From Poritiphilus sp965212595 (lineage in GTDB: Bacteria; Bacteroidota; Bacteroidia; Flavobacteriales; Flavobacteriaceae), in contig CBDBVE010000018.1 in NCBI GenBank assembly GCA_965212595.1, positions 10,942 through 74,941 on the forward strand: a stretch of DNA of 64,000 nucleotides, in the 5' to 3' direction. The notes under the pieces are model-generated. The model made no database searches, was not told where the DNA came from, and worked only from the letters and a program-made list of their open reading frames with translations. Below, piece after piece: positions 9,535 through 19,069 of the stretch. How positions within the stretch are numbered: the first letter of the stretch is position 1; each line of letters opens with the position of its first letter. Made by a program: the position numbers and the translations under genes.

Positions 9535-11352
9535 TTAGATTTTTTTTATCCTGGGGAGCATGGTTTTGTTTTTTTCCAGAAAGTCTTCCATATCCGATAA
9601 AATCAGGTTCAACAGTTCTAATACGTCAATCATATAAGGACCTTTATTAAGCATAACACATTCTGCCTTAAGAGAGTTAGTAACATCCGTTATTTCGGAA
9701 CGAGAGGGCAAGCCGTTTTTTGCAAAGTTTTCCAGTACTTGAGTGGCCCATATAACCGGAAGATGCGCAGCACCACATAACTCTAACAGTTCAAGCTGTA
9801 CTTTACCTATCGTATCCCAACCAGCCTCTACCGCCAGGTCACCTCTGGCAATCATTACACCAATTGGTTTCTTTTGCATCGCTTCTAAAAGAATCTCAAA
9901 TAAGTTGTCGAAAGCCTGCCGAGTTTCAATTTTGAGGATAATTCCAAAATGATCATCTGCTTTCAATTTATGTAACTCAGAGAACAGCGCTTTGATATCT
10001 TTTCTTGAGTTTACAAATGAAAAGTTTACAATATCGGCGTGCTTTACTATAAATTCAAGATCCTTTTTATCTTTAGCAGTAAGACCACTTACCCCCAGCT
10101 TCGTCATTGGGAAATTCATTCCTTTTTCAGCTTTTAGGCGTGCCCCTTTTTCATTGGCTCGGGTAATCTTGACCTCAAAATGATCTTTTGAAACAGACGC
10201 CACTTCTCCTTCTATTTTCCCGTCATCAAACAAGACCGGATCTCCTGGTCTTAGTTTTTTAAAAACTGCCTTAAGTTGACAAGAAATATGGGCCTTTTGC
10301 GTTTCTTCGCCTTTTTCGTTCTGTAGCGCGGAACTTCCAGATCTTCCATCTTTGGTAACAAGAAGGCTATCGCCGGTTCTTAAGATCACAGCCTTTTCAA
10401 TTCCAGGAAGTTCTTTTACAACAGCCACTTTATCAAGTCTTGCGCAATGCATTTCCATTCCCGTCTTAACGTAAACCGTTTTATAACAATAGGCGGTAAC
10501 AAATTGATCACCCAACTGAACCACCTTTAATGTTCTTTTCTTTTTTCTTGTATCGCGAAATTTAAGCTCATCTCCCGGCTTTAATTCCTTTAGTAAGTCT
10601 GCTTCTATAGGAAGTTGGTTAAAGGGGGCATTCTCATTGCTTTTAGAAACCAATAAGATCTCTGCCGGATGAATTACATTTCCCTCATCGTCTTTTGAAG
10701 GCCTAAACTTCTTAACCTTCGGGCCAGGCCTAACGGCTCCTGTACGTATCTTTGGTCCGGCCAGGTCCATCGCTATTTTGATCTCCTTGCCGTTTTCATC
10801 TGCTGCCCTTTTTATATGCGCAATAATCTTAGTCCAGACATCCGGAGTATCATGAGCACAGTTGATCCTGGCACAGTTCATTCCCTCCCGGGCCATGGAG
10901 GAAACCATTTCATAGTCATAGGCCGCCTCTGTTGGCATAGTCACCATTATCCGCACTCTTCTTCCTTTTACTGCCTTTCCTAAGAGCGCTTCCGTATTTT
11001 TCTTAATAAGCTTATTACTGCCCTTAATTGATAATTTGGTTCTCTCATATACTGGAGGAGCGGTATCAAGTAACTTGTGTAAAACAAACAAGGTTCTCTG
11101 TACGCTATCCAGAATATGACCCTGGGCACTCGCAAAACGGCTTAATCCCAGATTTCCCAATCTTCGTTGTATCTGCCGTAAATCGGTCTTTCTAAAAGTG
11201 TGGTAATGAACAAGGTTAGCAGCACTTTTTTGGTAATCAGGATGTACTTTGGCCAAAGTGGATTTTTCCTTATCTACGGCCAGTAGCAGCTTTTCATTGA
11301 TAGCTTCGATTTTCTCAATAAGGCTGCTAATTTTTTTTGGATTTATATTCAT
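9535..11352 (-). CDS. Pyruvate-kinase-like protein, N-terminally extended
   Basis: This 605-aa protein has a helical N-terminal extension of about 130 residues that ordinary pyruvate kinase lacks. The PK barrel follows (RVRIMVTMPTEAAYDYEMV, GMNCARINCAHD, IKIAMDLAGPKIRTG), with an enlarged B domain (about 210-400), then IMARGDLAVEAGW and WATQVLENFAKNGLPSRSEITDV. The segment where PK has LSGETA reads LNKGPY, and the protein ends about 35 residues later, so the C-terminal allosteric domain is missing. It probably acts on phosphoenolpyruvate/pyruvate, but both differences leave the activity open. Its place beside pta-ackA fits pyruvate/acetate metabolism. Confidence 0.8.
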   Translation of the reverse strand: MNINPKKISSLIEKIEAINEKLLLAVDKEKSTLAKVHPDYQKSAANLVHYHTFRKTDLRQIQRRLGNLGLSRFASAQGHILDSVQRTLFVLHKLLDTAPPVYERTKLSIKGSNKLIKKNTEALLGKAVKGRRVRIMVTMPTEAAYDYEMVSSMAREGMNCARINCAHDTPDVWTKIIAHIKRAADENGKEIKIAMDLAGPKIRTGAVRPGPKVKKFRPSKDDEGNVIHPAEILLVSKSNENAPFNQLPIEADLLKELKPGDELKFRDTRKKKRTLKVVQLGDQFVTAYCYKTVYVKTGMEMHCARLDKVAVVKELPGIEKAVILRTGDSLLVTKDGRSGSSALQNEKGEETQKAHISCQLKAVFKKLRPGDPVLFDDGKIEGEVASVSKDHFEVKITRANEKGARLKAEKGMNFPMTKLGVSGLTAKDKKDLEFIVKHADIVNFSFVNSRKDIKALFSELHKLKADDHFGIILKIETRQAFDNLFEILLEAMQKKPIGVMIARGDLAVEAGWDTIGKVQLELLELCGAAHLPVIWATQVLENFAKNGLPSRSEITDVTNSLKAECVMLNKGPYMIDVLELLNLILSDMEDFLEKNKTMLPRIKKI

Positions 11353-11677
11353 CTGCAGGCCGACTTACAATTTTTGCTTTTAAGCTTTAAAACTTTTTTG
11401 ACATTTTGGATGGCTTATTTTTTCAGGCTCATAAATCAGGGTACATCCATAGCAAATATCCACAAATATTCTATCGATTTTAATAATTAAGGATAATTTT
11501 CCTCTCTGTTTAAGAACCTAATAATACCCTTACAACCTTAAGAAAAACTCAAATTGTTTTAATTTAAAAAAATTTAATGTTCGCTTATTATTGGAATTAT
11601 GATAACTAAGCAATAATACCTATCTTTTTAAATTCTAAATGACCGCTAAATAAGGCTTAAGATTTAATAACCAACAA
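11353..11677. other. Divergent intergenic region, AT-rich
   Basis: This stretch separates the pyruvate-kinase-like gene from the efflux operon and must carry both promoters. It is strongly AT-rich. A TATCTTTT at 11621 resembles a -7 box, but I could not find a correctly spaced TTTG, so no promoter is called. Confidence 0.4.
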
Positions 11678-14023
11678 ATGAGGAAAAGCTTAGTATTGCT
11701 TTGGCTGCTGGGTTTGCCGTTGCTACTTATGGCACAACAGCGACCAGAATATAAAATAGGAATTCTTGCAGATTTTCAGGCAGCCGAAGTTTCTCCACTT
11801 CTGCAACAATTACAGACAGAAATAAAAGCTGTTGTAGGGCAGGATGCCGAAATTAGTTTCCCGCCAGAATTAATTCTTTCGAACAATTTTAATTTAGCAA
11901 CTGCAGAGCAGCAATATCAGACACTGTTAGACAACGATACAGACATCATCCTCGCCTTTGGCGTGGTGAATAACGCCATTATTGAAAAACAAACGGTACA
12001 TAAAAAGCCAACAATTCTCTTTGGCGCCGTAAACAGGGATGTTATTGGAATTGATCTCAGCAAGGCCAGTTCTGGAATTGAGAATTTTACCTACCTGGTA
12101 GAATCTGAATCTTTTGAAGAAGATTTGAATACTTTCCATCAGTTGACCTCTTTTAAGAATCTGGGTATTGCCGTAGACGCTCCTTTCCTAGAAATTTTGC
12201 CATTGGAGGAAGTTTTTAGTAGGGAGGTTAAGGCCCTGGATGCCGGCTATAAACTAATTCCTTTCCAATCTGTAGATGATATACTCAACGGCCTGGAGGG
12301 TATTGATGCCATATATATGGCCGGTGGTTTTTTTCTAACTGATGAAGAAAACCTGCAATTGGCCAAAACTTTTATTGAAAAGAAAATACCGTCTTTTACC
12401 ACCAATGGGGCTGATGATGTAAGAACGGGTATTATGGCCACCAATCAGTCTAATGACAATTTACCTCAATTCTTTAGGAGAATCGCCCTATGTGTTGAAG
12501 CCTACATCAATGGAACCCCTTTAGCTGAGTTACCCGTTTATATAGACTATACGCCTCGTTTGACCGTGAATTACAACACTGCTGAGGCCATTGGTGTACC
12601 CATAAAATATAGTCTTATTGCGGAGACAGATTTTGTAGGGGAGTTTAAAAATGTGCTTTCAGAAAAACAATACAATTTATTGACTGTCATTGATGAGGCG
12701 CTAAAGAATAATTTGAGCCTTCAAGCGACGCAGAAAGATGTGGATCTGAGTGGCCAGGATGTAAAATCTGCAGTTAGTAACTATCTGCCTTCAGTTACAG
12801 CCTCCAGTACGGGGACATATATAGACCCAGATCTGGCCGAAATTAGCAACGGCCAGAATCCGGAGTTTTCAACCAGTGGAAATATCACACTACAACAAAC
12901 GCTATTCTCTGAGGCTGCCAATGCGGGTATCGCCATTCAAAAGAACCTTCAAAAAGCGCAGGAGGAAAATTTCAATGCGGCTGAGCTCGATTTGATTTTC
13001 GATGCCTCCAATGTCTATTTTAACGCATTGATCTTAAAGGCAAATCTGCAAATACAAAGCCAAAACCTGGACCTGACCAAAAGAAACCTCCAGATTGCTA
13101 CCCAGAATTTTGAAGCCGGAGAAGCTGGAAAGTCGGACGTACTGCGTTTTCGCAGTGAAATGGCTCAGAATACGCAATCCATGGTTGAAGCTGTAAATCA
13201 GTTAGAGCAGGGTTTTATTACGTTGAATCAGGTGCTTAACAATCCTACTGCCTTAGAAATAGATGTAGAGGATGCCCGATTGGATGATGCCATTTTTACA
13301 GAATACAACTACGAGCAACTGGTTTCTCTTTTAGATGATCCAAGCTTACGCGAACCTTTTGTCGATTTCCTGGTAGAAGAAGCCTATAAAAACGCGCCAG
13401 AGCTGCGTTCTCTTGATTTTAACCTAAGGGCAACAGAACGCAATGTGAAACTAAATAGTTATGGTAGGTTGTTACCCACCCTTGCTTTGCAGGGCCAATA
13501 CAACAGAACTTTTAGCAGATCGGGGGCGGGGAGCGTGGCACCAGTAGGATTCCCTCAGGTAGACGGCAATTATAATGTTGGCCTTAGCCTTTCTATTCCA
13601 ATAATCAACCAGAACCTTACAAATATCAACAGGCAAACCGCCATTATACAAAAAGAACAATTAGAAATTAATAAGGAAAATACAAGTCTGGCGATTTCTG
13701 CCAATGTAAGAAGCGGGGTCTATAATCTAGTTAACCAACTGTCTAATATACAGCTCTCTAAAGTATCTGAACAAACTGCAGAAGAAGCTTTAGATCTTAC
13801 ACGGACTTCCTATTCTAGTGGAGCTGTGAATATTGTACAGCTTCTAGACGCACAGAATAACTACCTAAACGCCCAGTTGGCAAGGACAACGGCCATCTAT
13901 AATTTCCTGATTAATGCCATACAATTAGAACGATTTATGGGTTATTATTTTTTACTGAATACCGATGCCAAAAACAATGAGTTCAGGCAACGCTTTTTCG
14001 ACTATTTAAACACAAGAAATTGA
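11678..14023 (+). CDS. Outer-membrane efflux protein (TolC family) with N-terminal substrate-binding domain
   Basis: This 781-aa protein has two modules behind a signal peptide (residues 1-19, ending LLMAQQ). Residues about 23-325 look like an ABC_sub_bind-type periplasmic binding protein: YKIGILADFQ at the start, alternating alpha/beta, DIILAFGVVNN, PTILFGAVNRDV, DAIYMAGGFFLTDEENLQ, TTNGADDVRTGIMAT. Residues about 335-781 are a TolC outer-membrane factor (LTVIDEALKNNLSLQATQKDV..LPSVTASS, QTLFSEAANAGIAIQKN, FEAGEAGKSDVLRFRSE, the second repeat with SYSSGAVNIVQLLDAQNNYLNAQ). Usual TolC proteins are about 450 aa. It heads an RND operon; the adaptor gene follows at once. Confidence 0.9.
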   Translation: MRKSLVLLWLLGLPLLLMAQQRPEYKIGILADFQAAEVSPLLQQLQTEIKAVVGQDAEISFPPELILSNNFNLATAEQQYQTLLDNDTDIILAFGVVNNAIIEKQTVHKKPTILFGAVNRDVIGIDLSKASSGIENFTYLVESESFEEDLNTFHQLTSFKNLGIAVDAPFLEILPLEEVFSREVKALDAGYKLIPFQSVDDILNGLEGIDAIYMAGGFFLTDEENLQLAKTFIEKKIPSFTTNGADDVRTGIMATNQSNDNLPQFFRRIALCVEAYINGTPLAELPVYIDYTPRLTVNYNTAEAIGVPIKYSLIAETDFVGEFKNVLSEKQYNLLTVIDEALKNNLSLQATQKDVDLSGQDVKSAVSNYLPSVTASSTGTYIDPDLAEISNGQNPEFSTSGNITLQQTLFSEAANAGIAIQKNLQKAQEENFNAAELDLIFDASNVYFNALILKANLQIQSQNLDLTKRNLQIATQNFEAGEAGKSDVLRFRSEMAQNTQSMVEAVNQLEQGFITLNQVLNNPTALEIDVEDARLDDAIFTEYNYEQLVSLLDDPSLREPFVDFLVEEAYKNAPELRSLDFNLRATERNVKLNSYGRLLPTLALQGQYNRTFSRSGAGSVAPVGFPQVDGNYNVGLSLSIPIINQNLTNINRQTAIIQKEQLEINKENTSLAISANVRSGVYNLVNQLSNIQLSKVSEQTAEEALDLTRTSYSSGAVNIVQLLDAQNNYLNAQLARTTAIYNFLINAIQLERFMGYYFLLNTDAKNNEFRQRFFDYLNTRN

Positions 14024-14043
14024 ACCGGAAAATTCCGTACATC

Positions 14044-15129
14044 ATGAAGACTAGCATAAAAACAGCCCTGCTTTTAACCAGTATCCTTTTGCTGGCGGCA
14101 TGTGGTGAAGAAGAAAAAAAGGAAGAAAAATTCGTACGTCCGGTAAAGTCTCATACCGTGGGCTTTATTGGAGGTGATAAGGTGCGGACCTTTAGCGGAA
14201 CAGCACGTACCGAAAAGATTATCAACCTCAGTTTTAGAAACAACGGTATCATTACTGAGTTTGATATAAAACTTGGCCAGAAAGTAAAAAAAGGACAGTT
14301 ACTGGCCAAACTGGACAATGTGCAATCCAGGCTGTCCTATGAACAATCGATTACACAATTAAACAGTGCGGCCTCACAAATGAATACGGCCAAACTAAGC
14401 CTTAACCGGATACGCTCCTTATACGAAAAAGGTAGTGCTGCACTAAGCGACTTTGAAGCGGCCAAGAACTCCTTTAAAACAGCCGAAGAAAGTTATAGAT
14501 CTGCAGAACGTGGGGTGGATATTCAAAAAGAACAGATCAGATACGGATACATATTTGCGCCGGAAGATGGCACAATTGCATCGATATCTGCAGAAGTAGA
14601 CGAAAATGCAAGTCCGGGGCAAACCGTCGCCGTCCTCAATGCGGGAACCGAGATGGAGATAGCCCTTGGCCTCCCGGAAAGTGTGATCAATGGGGTAAAT
14701 CAGGGAATGAAAGTGAATGTCAGTTTTAGTTCTCTAGCCAACCAGACATTTGAAGCAGTTGTAACCGAAGTGGCTCCGGCGGCCGATGCCAATACGGCTA
14801 CCTACCCGATTAAGGTTACGGTAACCAACCCTAGCGAGGCCATAAGAAGTGGTATGGCTGCTAACGTAACTTTCGATTTTGCCAACCATGATGTTAGCGA
14901 ACAAGAACTTATTGTTCCGGCCCATGCAGTTGGTGAAGATAGCAATGGCCGTTTCGTGTTCTTGATAGAGCAGGAGGGAGATAAAGCAACAGTTAAAAAA
15001 CAACAGGTTTCCATAGGCGAGTTAACTACAGAAGGTTTTGAGGTAGTATCCGGCCTGTCTTCAGGGCAAACCATAGCGACAGCTGGTTTGCAGACTTTGC
15101 TAGATGGGCAGGAGGTTAGGATGCAGTGA
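14044..15129 (+). CDS. RND efflux periplasmic adaptor lipoprotein (MFP)
   Basis: I chose ATG 14044, because MKTSIKTALLLTSILLLAAC is a lipoprotein signal with its lipobox Cys; a TTG at 14020 would overlap the TolC stop. The 361-aa product has the HlyD/AcrA order: lipoyl half-motif (FDIKLGQKVKKGQLLAKLD), helical hairpin (SQMNTAKLSLNRIRSLYEKGSAALSDFEAAKNSF), second lipoyl half (FAPEDGTIASISAEVDENASPGQTVAVL), beta-barrel and membrane-proximal domain (VVSGLSSGQTIATAGLQTLLDGQEV). It links the inner-membrane pump to the outer-membrane factor. Confidence 0.92.
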   Translation: MKTSIKTALLLTSILLLAACGEEEKKEEKFVRPVKSHTVGFIGGDKVRTFSGTARTEKIINLSFRNNGIITEFDIKLGQKVKKGQLLAKLDNVQSRLSYEQSITQLNSAASQMNTAKLSLNRIRSLYEKGSAALSDFEAAKNSFKTAEESYRSAERGVDIQKEQIRYGYIFAPEDGTIASISAEVDENASPGQTVAVLNAGTEMEIALGLPESVINGVNQGMKVNVSFSSLANQTFEAVVTEVAPAADANTATYPIKVTVTNPSEAIRSGMAANVTFDFANHDVSEQELIVPAHAVGEDSNGRFVFLIEQEGDKATVKKQQVSIGELTTEGFEVVSGLSSGQTIATAGLQTLLDGQEVRMQ

Positions 15130-15172
15130 TCAGTTAACAGTAAGCAGTAAACAATAAACAATAAACAGTAGG
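15129..15172. repeat. Degenerate AACAGTAA/AACAATAA simple repeat
   Basis: Between the adaptor and pump genes lie several tandem copies of a 7-8 base unit (AACAGTA, AACAATA). A shorter relative (GTAAACAGTGAACAG) sits at 38702-38716. Such tracts are typical low-complexity spacers; a function is not evident. Confidence 0.6.
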
Positions 15173-15213
15173 CAGGGAGCATTAAGCAAGCCAGGGCCTA
15201 AATAACAGACCGA

Positions 15214-18200
15214 ATGAATTTAGCGAAATTTTCAATTGAAAAGAACCGAATTACTATTATGGTTCTGGCCACCATAGTACTGCTGGGTATTGCCATGTAT
15301 TCCGGGCTTTCCAGAGATAGCATGCCGCCATACACCGTAAGAGTTGCTACCGTAGTATCATCCTTCCCGGGAGCAAGCCCCGAACGCGTAGAGCAGTTGG
15401 TGACCGATAAAATTGAAAAAGTTGCACAGGAGCTTCCAGAACTTAAAGAGGTGAATAGTACCTCAAGAACTGGACTTTCGGTAGTTTCTGTCACACTAAA
15501 AGATGAAGTGCCAGAACCTAAAATGCAAGCTGTTTGGGACCGCTTAAGGCGTAAGCTCAATAGCATTCAGGGATTGCCTCAGGGTGTAAACCCAAACTTA
15601 AATGACGATGGGGTTGGAGATGTCTATGGGATTGTAGTTGGGCTCACCTCAGATGGTTATTCCTATGCCGAAATGAAAGAATATGCAGATGACATCAAGG
15701 ACGCCCTGATAAAATTACCCGACGCTGCCAAAGTTGAACTCGGCGGAGCTCAGGAAGAACGGGTTTTTGTGGAGTTCGATAATGCGCGTTTAAAAGAATA
15801 CGGCCTCTCGGCCTCGCGCTTACAACAAAGCATCACGGCCACCAACATCCTGAATTCTGGAGGGCAGGTGAACGTAGGAGATGAACGCATCATTTTAGAA
15901 CCCACCGGAAACTTCAATTCTGTTGACGATATTAAGAACATGCTCATTTCGGTAGGAAACAGTCAAAGTTCCCAATCTATTAAGTTGGGAGACATCACTA
16001 CCATCAAAAAAGGCTATATAGATCCGCCTACCCAAATAGTAAGGGTCAATGGAAAGGACGCTATTTCGCTTCACGTAAACTTAAAAGAAAATGCCAACGT
16101 CATATCGCTGGGAGAACAGGTAAACGCGGTAGTAGGAACCTGGCAACCACTGCTTCCTATAGGATTGGAGCTTACACGGATTTCTTCGCTTGACACCTAT
16201 ATTGATGTAAAAGTGAACGACTTTATTGGGAACCTACTGCAATCTATCAGTATAGTGCTTTTGGTCATGTTGATTTTCCTGGGCATCAGAACCGGCTTTG
16301 TGATTGCAAGCCTTATTCCTATAGTTACTATTATGACCCTTATGATTATGGGGCTCATGGATATGGGACTTAATCAGGTGACCCTGGCTGCTCTTATTAT
16401 GGCTCTGGGGATGCTTGTAGATAATGCTATCGTGGTTGCAGAAACCATCATGGTAAAAATGGAAAACGGGATTGAGGCAAAGCAGGCGGCAGTAGAGGCC
16501 TTCTCTGAACTCTGGATGCCCTTGTTAATTTCTACGCTCACCACCTCCGCTGCATTTCTGGCTTTTTACCTTTCGCCAACGACCATGGGAGACATTGTAG
16601 GTCCCATATTTGTTGTAATTACCATTGCACTAATGTCTTCATGGATCATTGCCCTTACAGTCATTACCATGTTTTGCTATCTCTTTATCAAGGTAAAACG
16701 CAAGGGGGAAGGAAAACCCAGCCTGATTGATAGAGCTATCGCTTCACTGAAAGGTTATTACAAAAACCTAATTCTTTGGGCTTTAGGTAACCGCTGGAAA
16801 GTAATTATTGGAATTTTTATCGCGTTTTTCGCCTCCATTTATGGGTTTGGGTATATCCCCTTTATATTCTTCCCGGACAGTGATAGAAACATGATCACCA
16901 TAGATATTAACCTACCTGAAGGGAACAAAATAGAGCGTACTACAGAGGTTGTACAGTCGCTTGAGCGCTATATGAGCGATTCGCTAAAAACCAATGATAC
17001 AAGGACATTGGGTATTGTAGACTGGTCTTCTTATATAGGCGAAGGTCCGGAGTCCTATGATCTGGGTTACAGCCCAGATGAAGCAAATTCTAATTACGCC
17101 CACATCCTGGTAAATACCTCGTCTTTTAACGAAAACAATGCGATGATAGCACGGCTAGATCGCTTTACGTATAACAACTTCCCGAATGCCGATATTAAAG
17201 TTGGACCTCTTGGTGCCGGGGGTGGGGGAACACCTATTGAAATTAAGGTGTCTGGGAGCGACCCCGATGAACTTTCTGATATCGCTGAAAAAATAAAAAT
17301 TCGGCTGTCTCAGATTACCGGAACCAAAAATGTAAAAGACGATTGGGGACCAAAAAGTAAAAAGTTTCTTATTGAAATAGACCAAAACAGGGCTCAAAAC
17401 GCGGGGGTGACAAGCCAGGACATTGCTACTTCTTTAGAAACAGTTTTAGATGGTTTTAAAACAGGGGAATATCGCGAAGATGATAAGTCTATCCCTATTA
17501 TTATGCGTAGCGACAGCGATCAGCAACAATCGCTGGCCTCATTAGAAACCCTTAATGTATATGCCCAGTCTTCGGGTAGAAGTGTGCCACTGCTACAGGT
17601 GGCTGCTATCATTCCGGCCTGGCAATACGCGAAGATCAAAAGGCTTGATTTAAGACGGACAATTAACGTTTCTAGCGAACTGAGGGAGGGTGGCAATGCT
17701 TCTGCCATAACTGCCGAAATCACTCCCTGGTTAGATGAAGACCTTAAAAGCTGGCCACAAGGTTATACCTACGAGTTTGGTGGAGATGCTAAAAGTACCG
17801 AGGAAAGTATGGGCTCAGTAATCGGTTACCTTCCCGTCTCGGCCTTTATTATTGTATTACTCCTTATTATACAATTCAATTCGTTCCGTAAGATGAGTAT
17901 GGTTGTGCTTACCATTCCCTTAGGAATCATCGGAGTAGTCATAGGTTTGTTGATTTTCCAGGAACCTTTTGGGTTTATGCCTTTTCTCGGCGTAATATCG
18001 CTGGCTGGGATCGTCATAAACAATGCGATAGTGCTTATAGACCGGATGGAGATTGAACTTAGAGAATTAAAGCGTTCAGAACAGGATGCCGTAATTGCGG
18101 CTTGCCTGCAGCGGTTCAGGCCAATACTTCTTGCGACTTTTACTACTGTTCTTGGCCTAATTCCTCTTTATTTAAGTGGAGGAGAGATGTGGGAAGGTAT

Positions 18201-18333
18201 GGCCGTAAGTATTATGATAGGGCTGCTCTTTGGTACTGTCATCACCTTGCTTTTTATTCCTTCGCTCTATAGTGTGCTCTTTAAAGTGCATTACAAAGAC
18301 TACGAATTCAACGAAAAGCTATTAGACGAATAA
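15214..18333 (+). CDS. RND family multidrug efflux inner-membrane transporter
   Basis: This 1039-aa protein of the HAE1/AcrB type has 12 TM helices in two halves, each followed by a large periplasmic domain. The proton-relay motif is visible in TM4 (MALGMLVDNAIVVAETI), and the second repeat has LAGIVINNAIVLIDRMEIEL. It starts MNLAKFSIEKNRITIMV, typical of Bacteroidota pumps of this group. It is co-transcribed with the adaptor and the TolC fusion and completes a tripartite pump. The substrate cannot be read from sequence. Confidence 0.95.
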   Translation: MNLAKFSIEKNRITIMVLATIVLLGIAMYSGLSRDSMPPYTVRVATVVSSFPGASPERVEQLVTDKIEKVAQELPELKEVNSTSRTGLSVVSVTLKDEVPEPKMQAVWDRLRRKLNSIQGLPQGVNPNLNDDGVGDVYGIVVGLTSDGYSYAEMKEYADDIKDALIKLPDAAKVELGGAQEERVFVEFDNARLKEYGLSASRLQQSITATNILNSGGQVNVGDERIILEPTGNFNSVDDIKNMLISVGNSQSSQSIKLGDITTIKKGYIDPPTQIVRVNGKDAISLHVNLKENANVISLGEQVNAVVGTWQPLLPIGLELTRISSLDTYIDVKVNDFIGNLLQSISIVLLVMLIFLGIRTGFVIASLIPIVTIMTLMIMGLMDMGLNQVTLAALIMALGMLVDNAIVVAETIMVKMENGIEAKQAAVEAFSELWMPLLISTLTTSAAFLAFYLSPTTMGDIVGPIFVVITIALMSSWIIALTVITMFCYLFIKVKRKGEGKPSLIDRAIASLKGYYKNLILWALGNRWKVIIGIFIAFFASIYGFGYIPFIFFPDSDRNMITIDINLPEGNKIERTTEVVQSLERYMSDSLKTNDTRTLGIVDWSSYIGEGPESYDLGYSPDEANSNYAHILVNTSSFNENNAMIARLDRFTYNNFPNADIKVGPLGAGGGGTPIEIKVSGSDPDELSDIAEKIKIRLSQITGTKNVKDDWGPKSKKFLIEIDQNRAQNAGVTSQDIATSLETVLDGFKTGEYREDDKSIPIIMRSDSDQQQSLASLETLNVYAQSSGRSVPLLQVAAIIPAWQYAKIKRLDLRRTINVSSELREGGNASAITAEITPWLDEDLKSWPQGYTYEFGGDAKSTEESMGSVIGYLPVSAFIIVLLLIIQFNSFRKMSMVVLTIPLGIIGVVIGLLIFQEPFGFMPFLGVISLAGIVINNAIVLIDRMEIELRELKRSEQDAVIAACLQRFRPILLATFTTVLGLIPLYLSGGEMWEGMAVSIMIGLLFGTVITLLFIPSLYSVLFKVHYKDYEFNEKLLDE

Positions 18334-18337
18334 CAGT

Positions 18338-19000
18338 ATGATTTCCAAATTATACGAGCATCGCTTTGAGCTGTTTTTGGGAACACAAGTCCTAATTTTG
18401 TTTGGATCTTTACTTGTACCACAAGAATTTCATGAAGATATATTACTGCCCATACTATTTCTTATAAATATCGTTTCGGGGATACTTCTTATCTCCAGGA
18501 AAAAGAAACTGATGTGGTTTTTTATCTTCCTCTTCGTGATTTCGGCTTTTAGTTTTGGAGGAAGTATGTTCTCCAGAGAAGGTGGTCCGTATATCTTTAT
18601 TAGGCTATCGGTATATTTTGTTTTCCATATCATCGTAACGCTAAATATTATTCAACAAGTCTGGCGGGCAAGAGAGGTTAATAAAACAGTTATCATAGGT
18701 CTTATGAGTGGTTATATTTCTTTAGGCTTTTTGGCGTTTTTCCTTTTTATGTCGATTGAATTGCTGGAACCGAATTCATTTCGGGGACTTTTAATGGAAA
18801 ACGCTAGTTTTGATACAAGAGCGGATAACATTATGTATTATGCCTATATAACCTTGCTTACCATAGGTTATGGCGAAATCGTTCCTGTTACCCAGGTGGC
18901 TCAGAAAGCGGCTATACTTGTGGGTTTATGTGGCCAGTTTTACCTGGTGATTATTACGGCAGTGGTCGTTGAAAAATACATCAAACATTCCTCCTCTTAA
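18338..19000 (+). CDS. Two-pore-helix-type ion channel family protein
   Basis: This 220-aa protein starts 4 bp after the pump stop, so it is very likely part of the efflux operon. It has about six hydrophobic helices; the last two flank a pore loop, YAYITLLTIGYGEIVPVTQVAQ, whose TIGYGE matches a potassium-channel selectivity filter. The C-terminus is a long helix ending in VVEKYIKHSSS. No cytoplasmic RCK domain is present. A K+ conductance is inferred from the filter only. Confidence 0.8.
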   Translation: MISKLYEHRFELFLGTQVLILFGSLLVPQEFHEDILLPILFLINIVSGILLISRKKKLMWFFIFLFVISAFSFGGSMFSREGGPYIFIRLSVYFVFHIIVTLNIIQQVWRAREVNKTVIIGLMSGYISLGFLAFFLFMSIELLEPNSFRGLLMENASFDTRADNIMYYAYITLLTIGYGEIVPVTQVAQKAAILVGLCGQFYLVIITAVVVEKYIKHSSS

Positions 19001-19069
19001 ACTGTAACAAATGGGAGTTTTTAGTACTCATTGGTATACTAACTTTTCTTTAATCCAAAGACACTAGAG

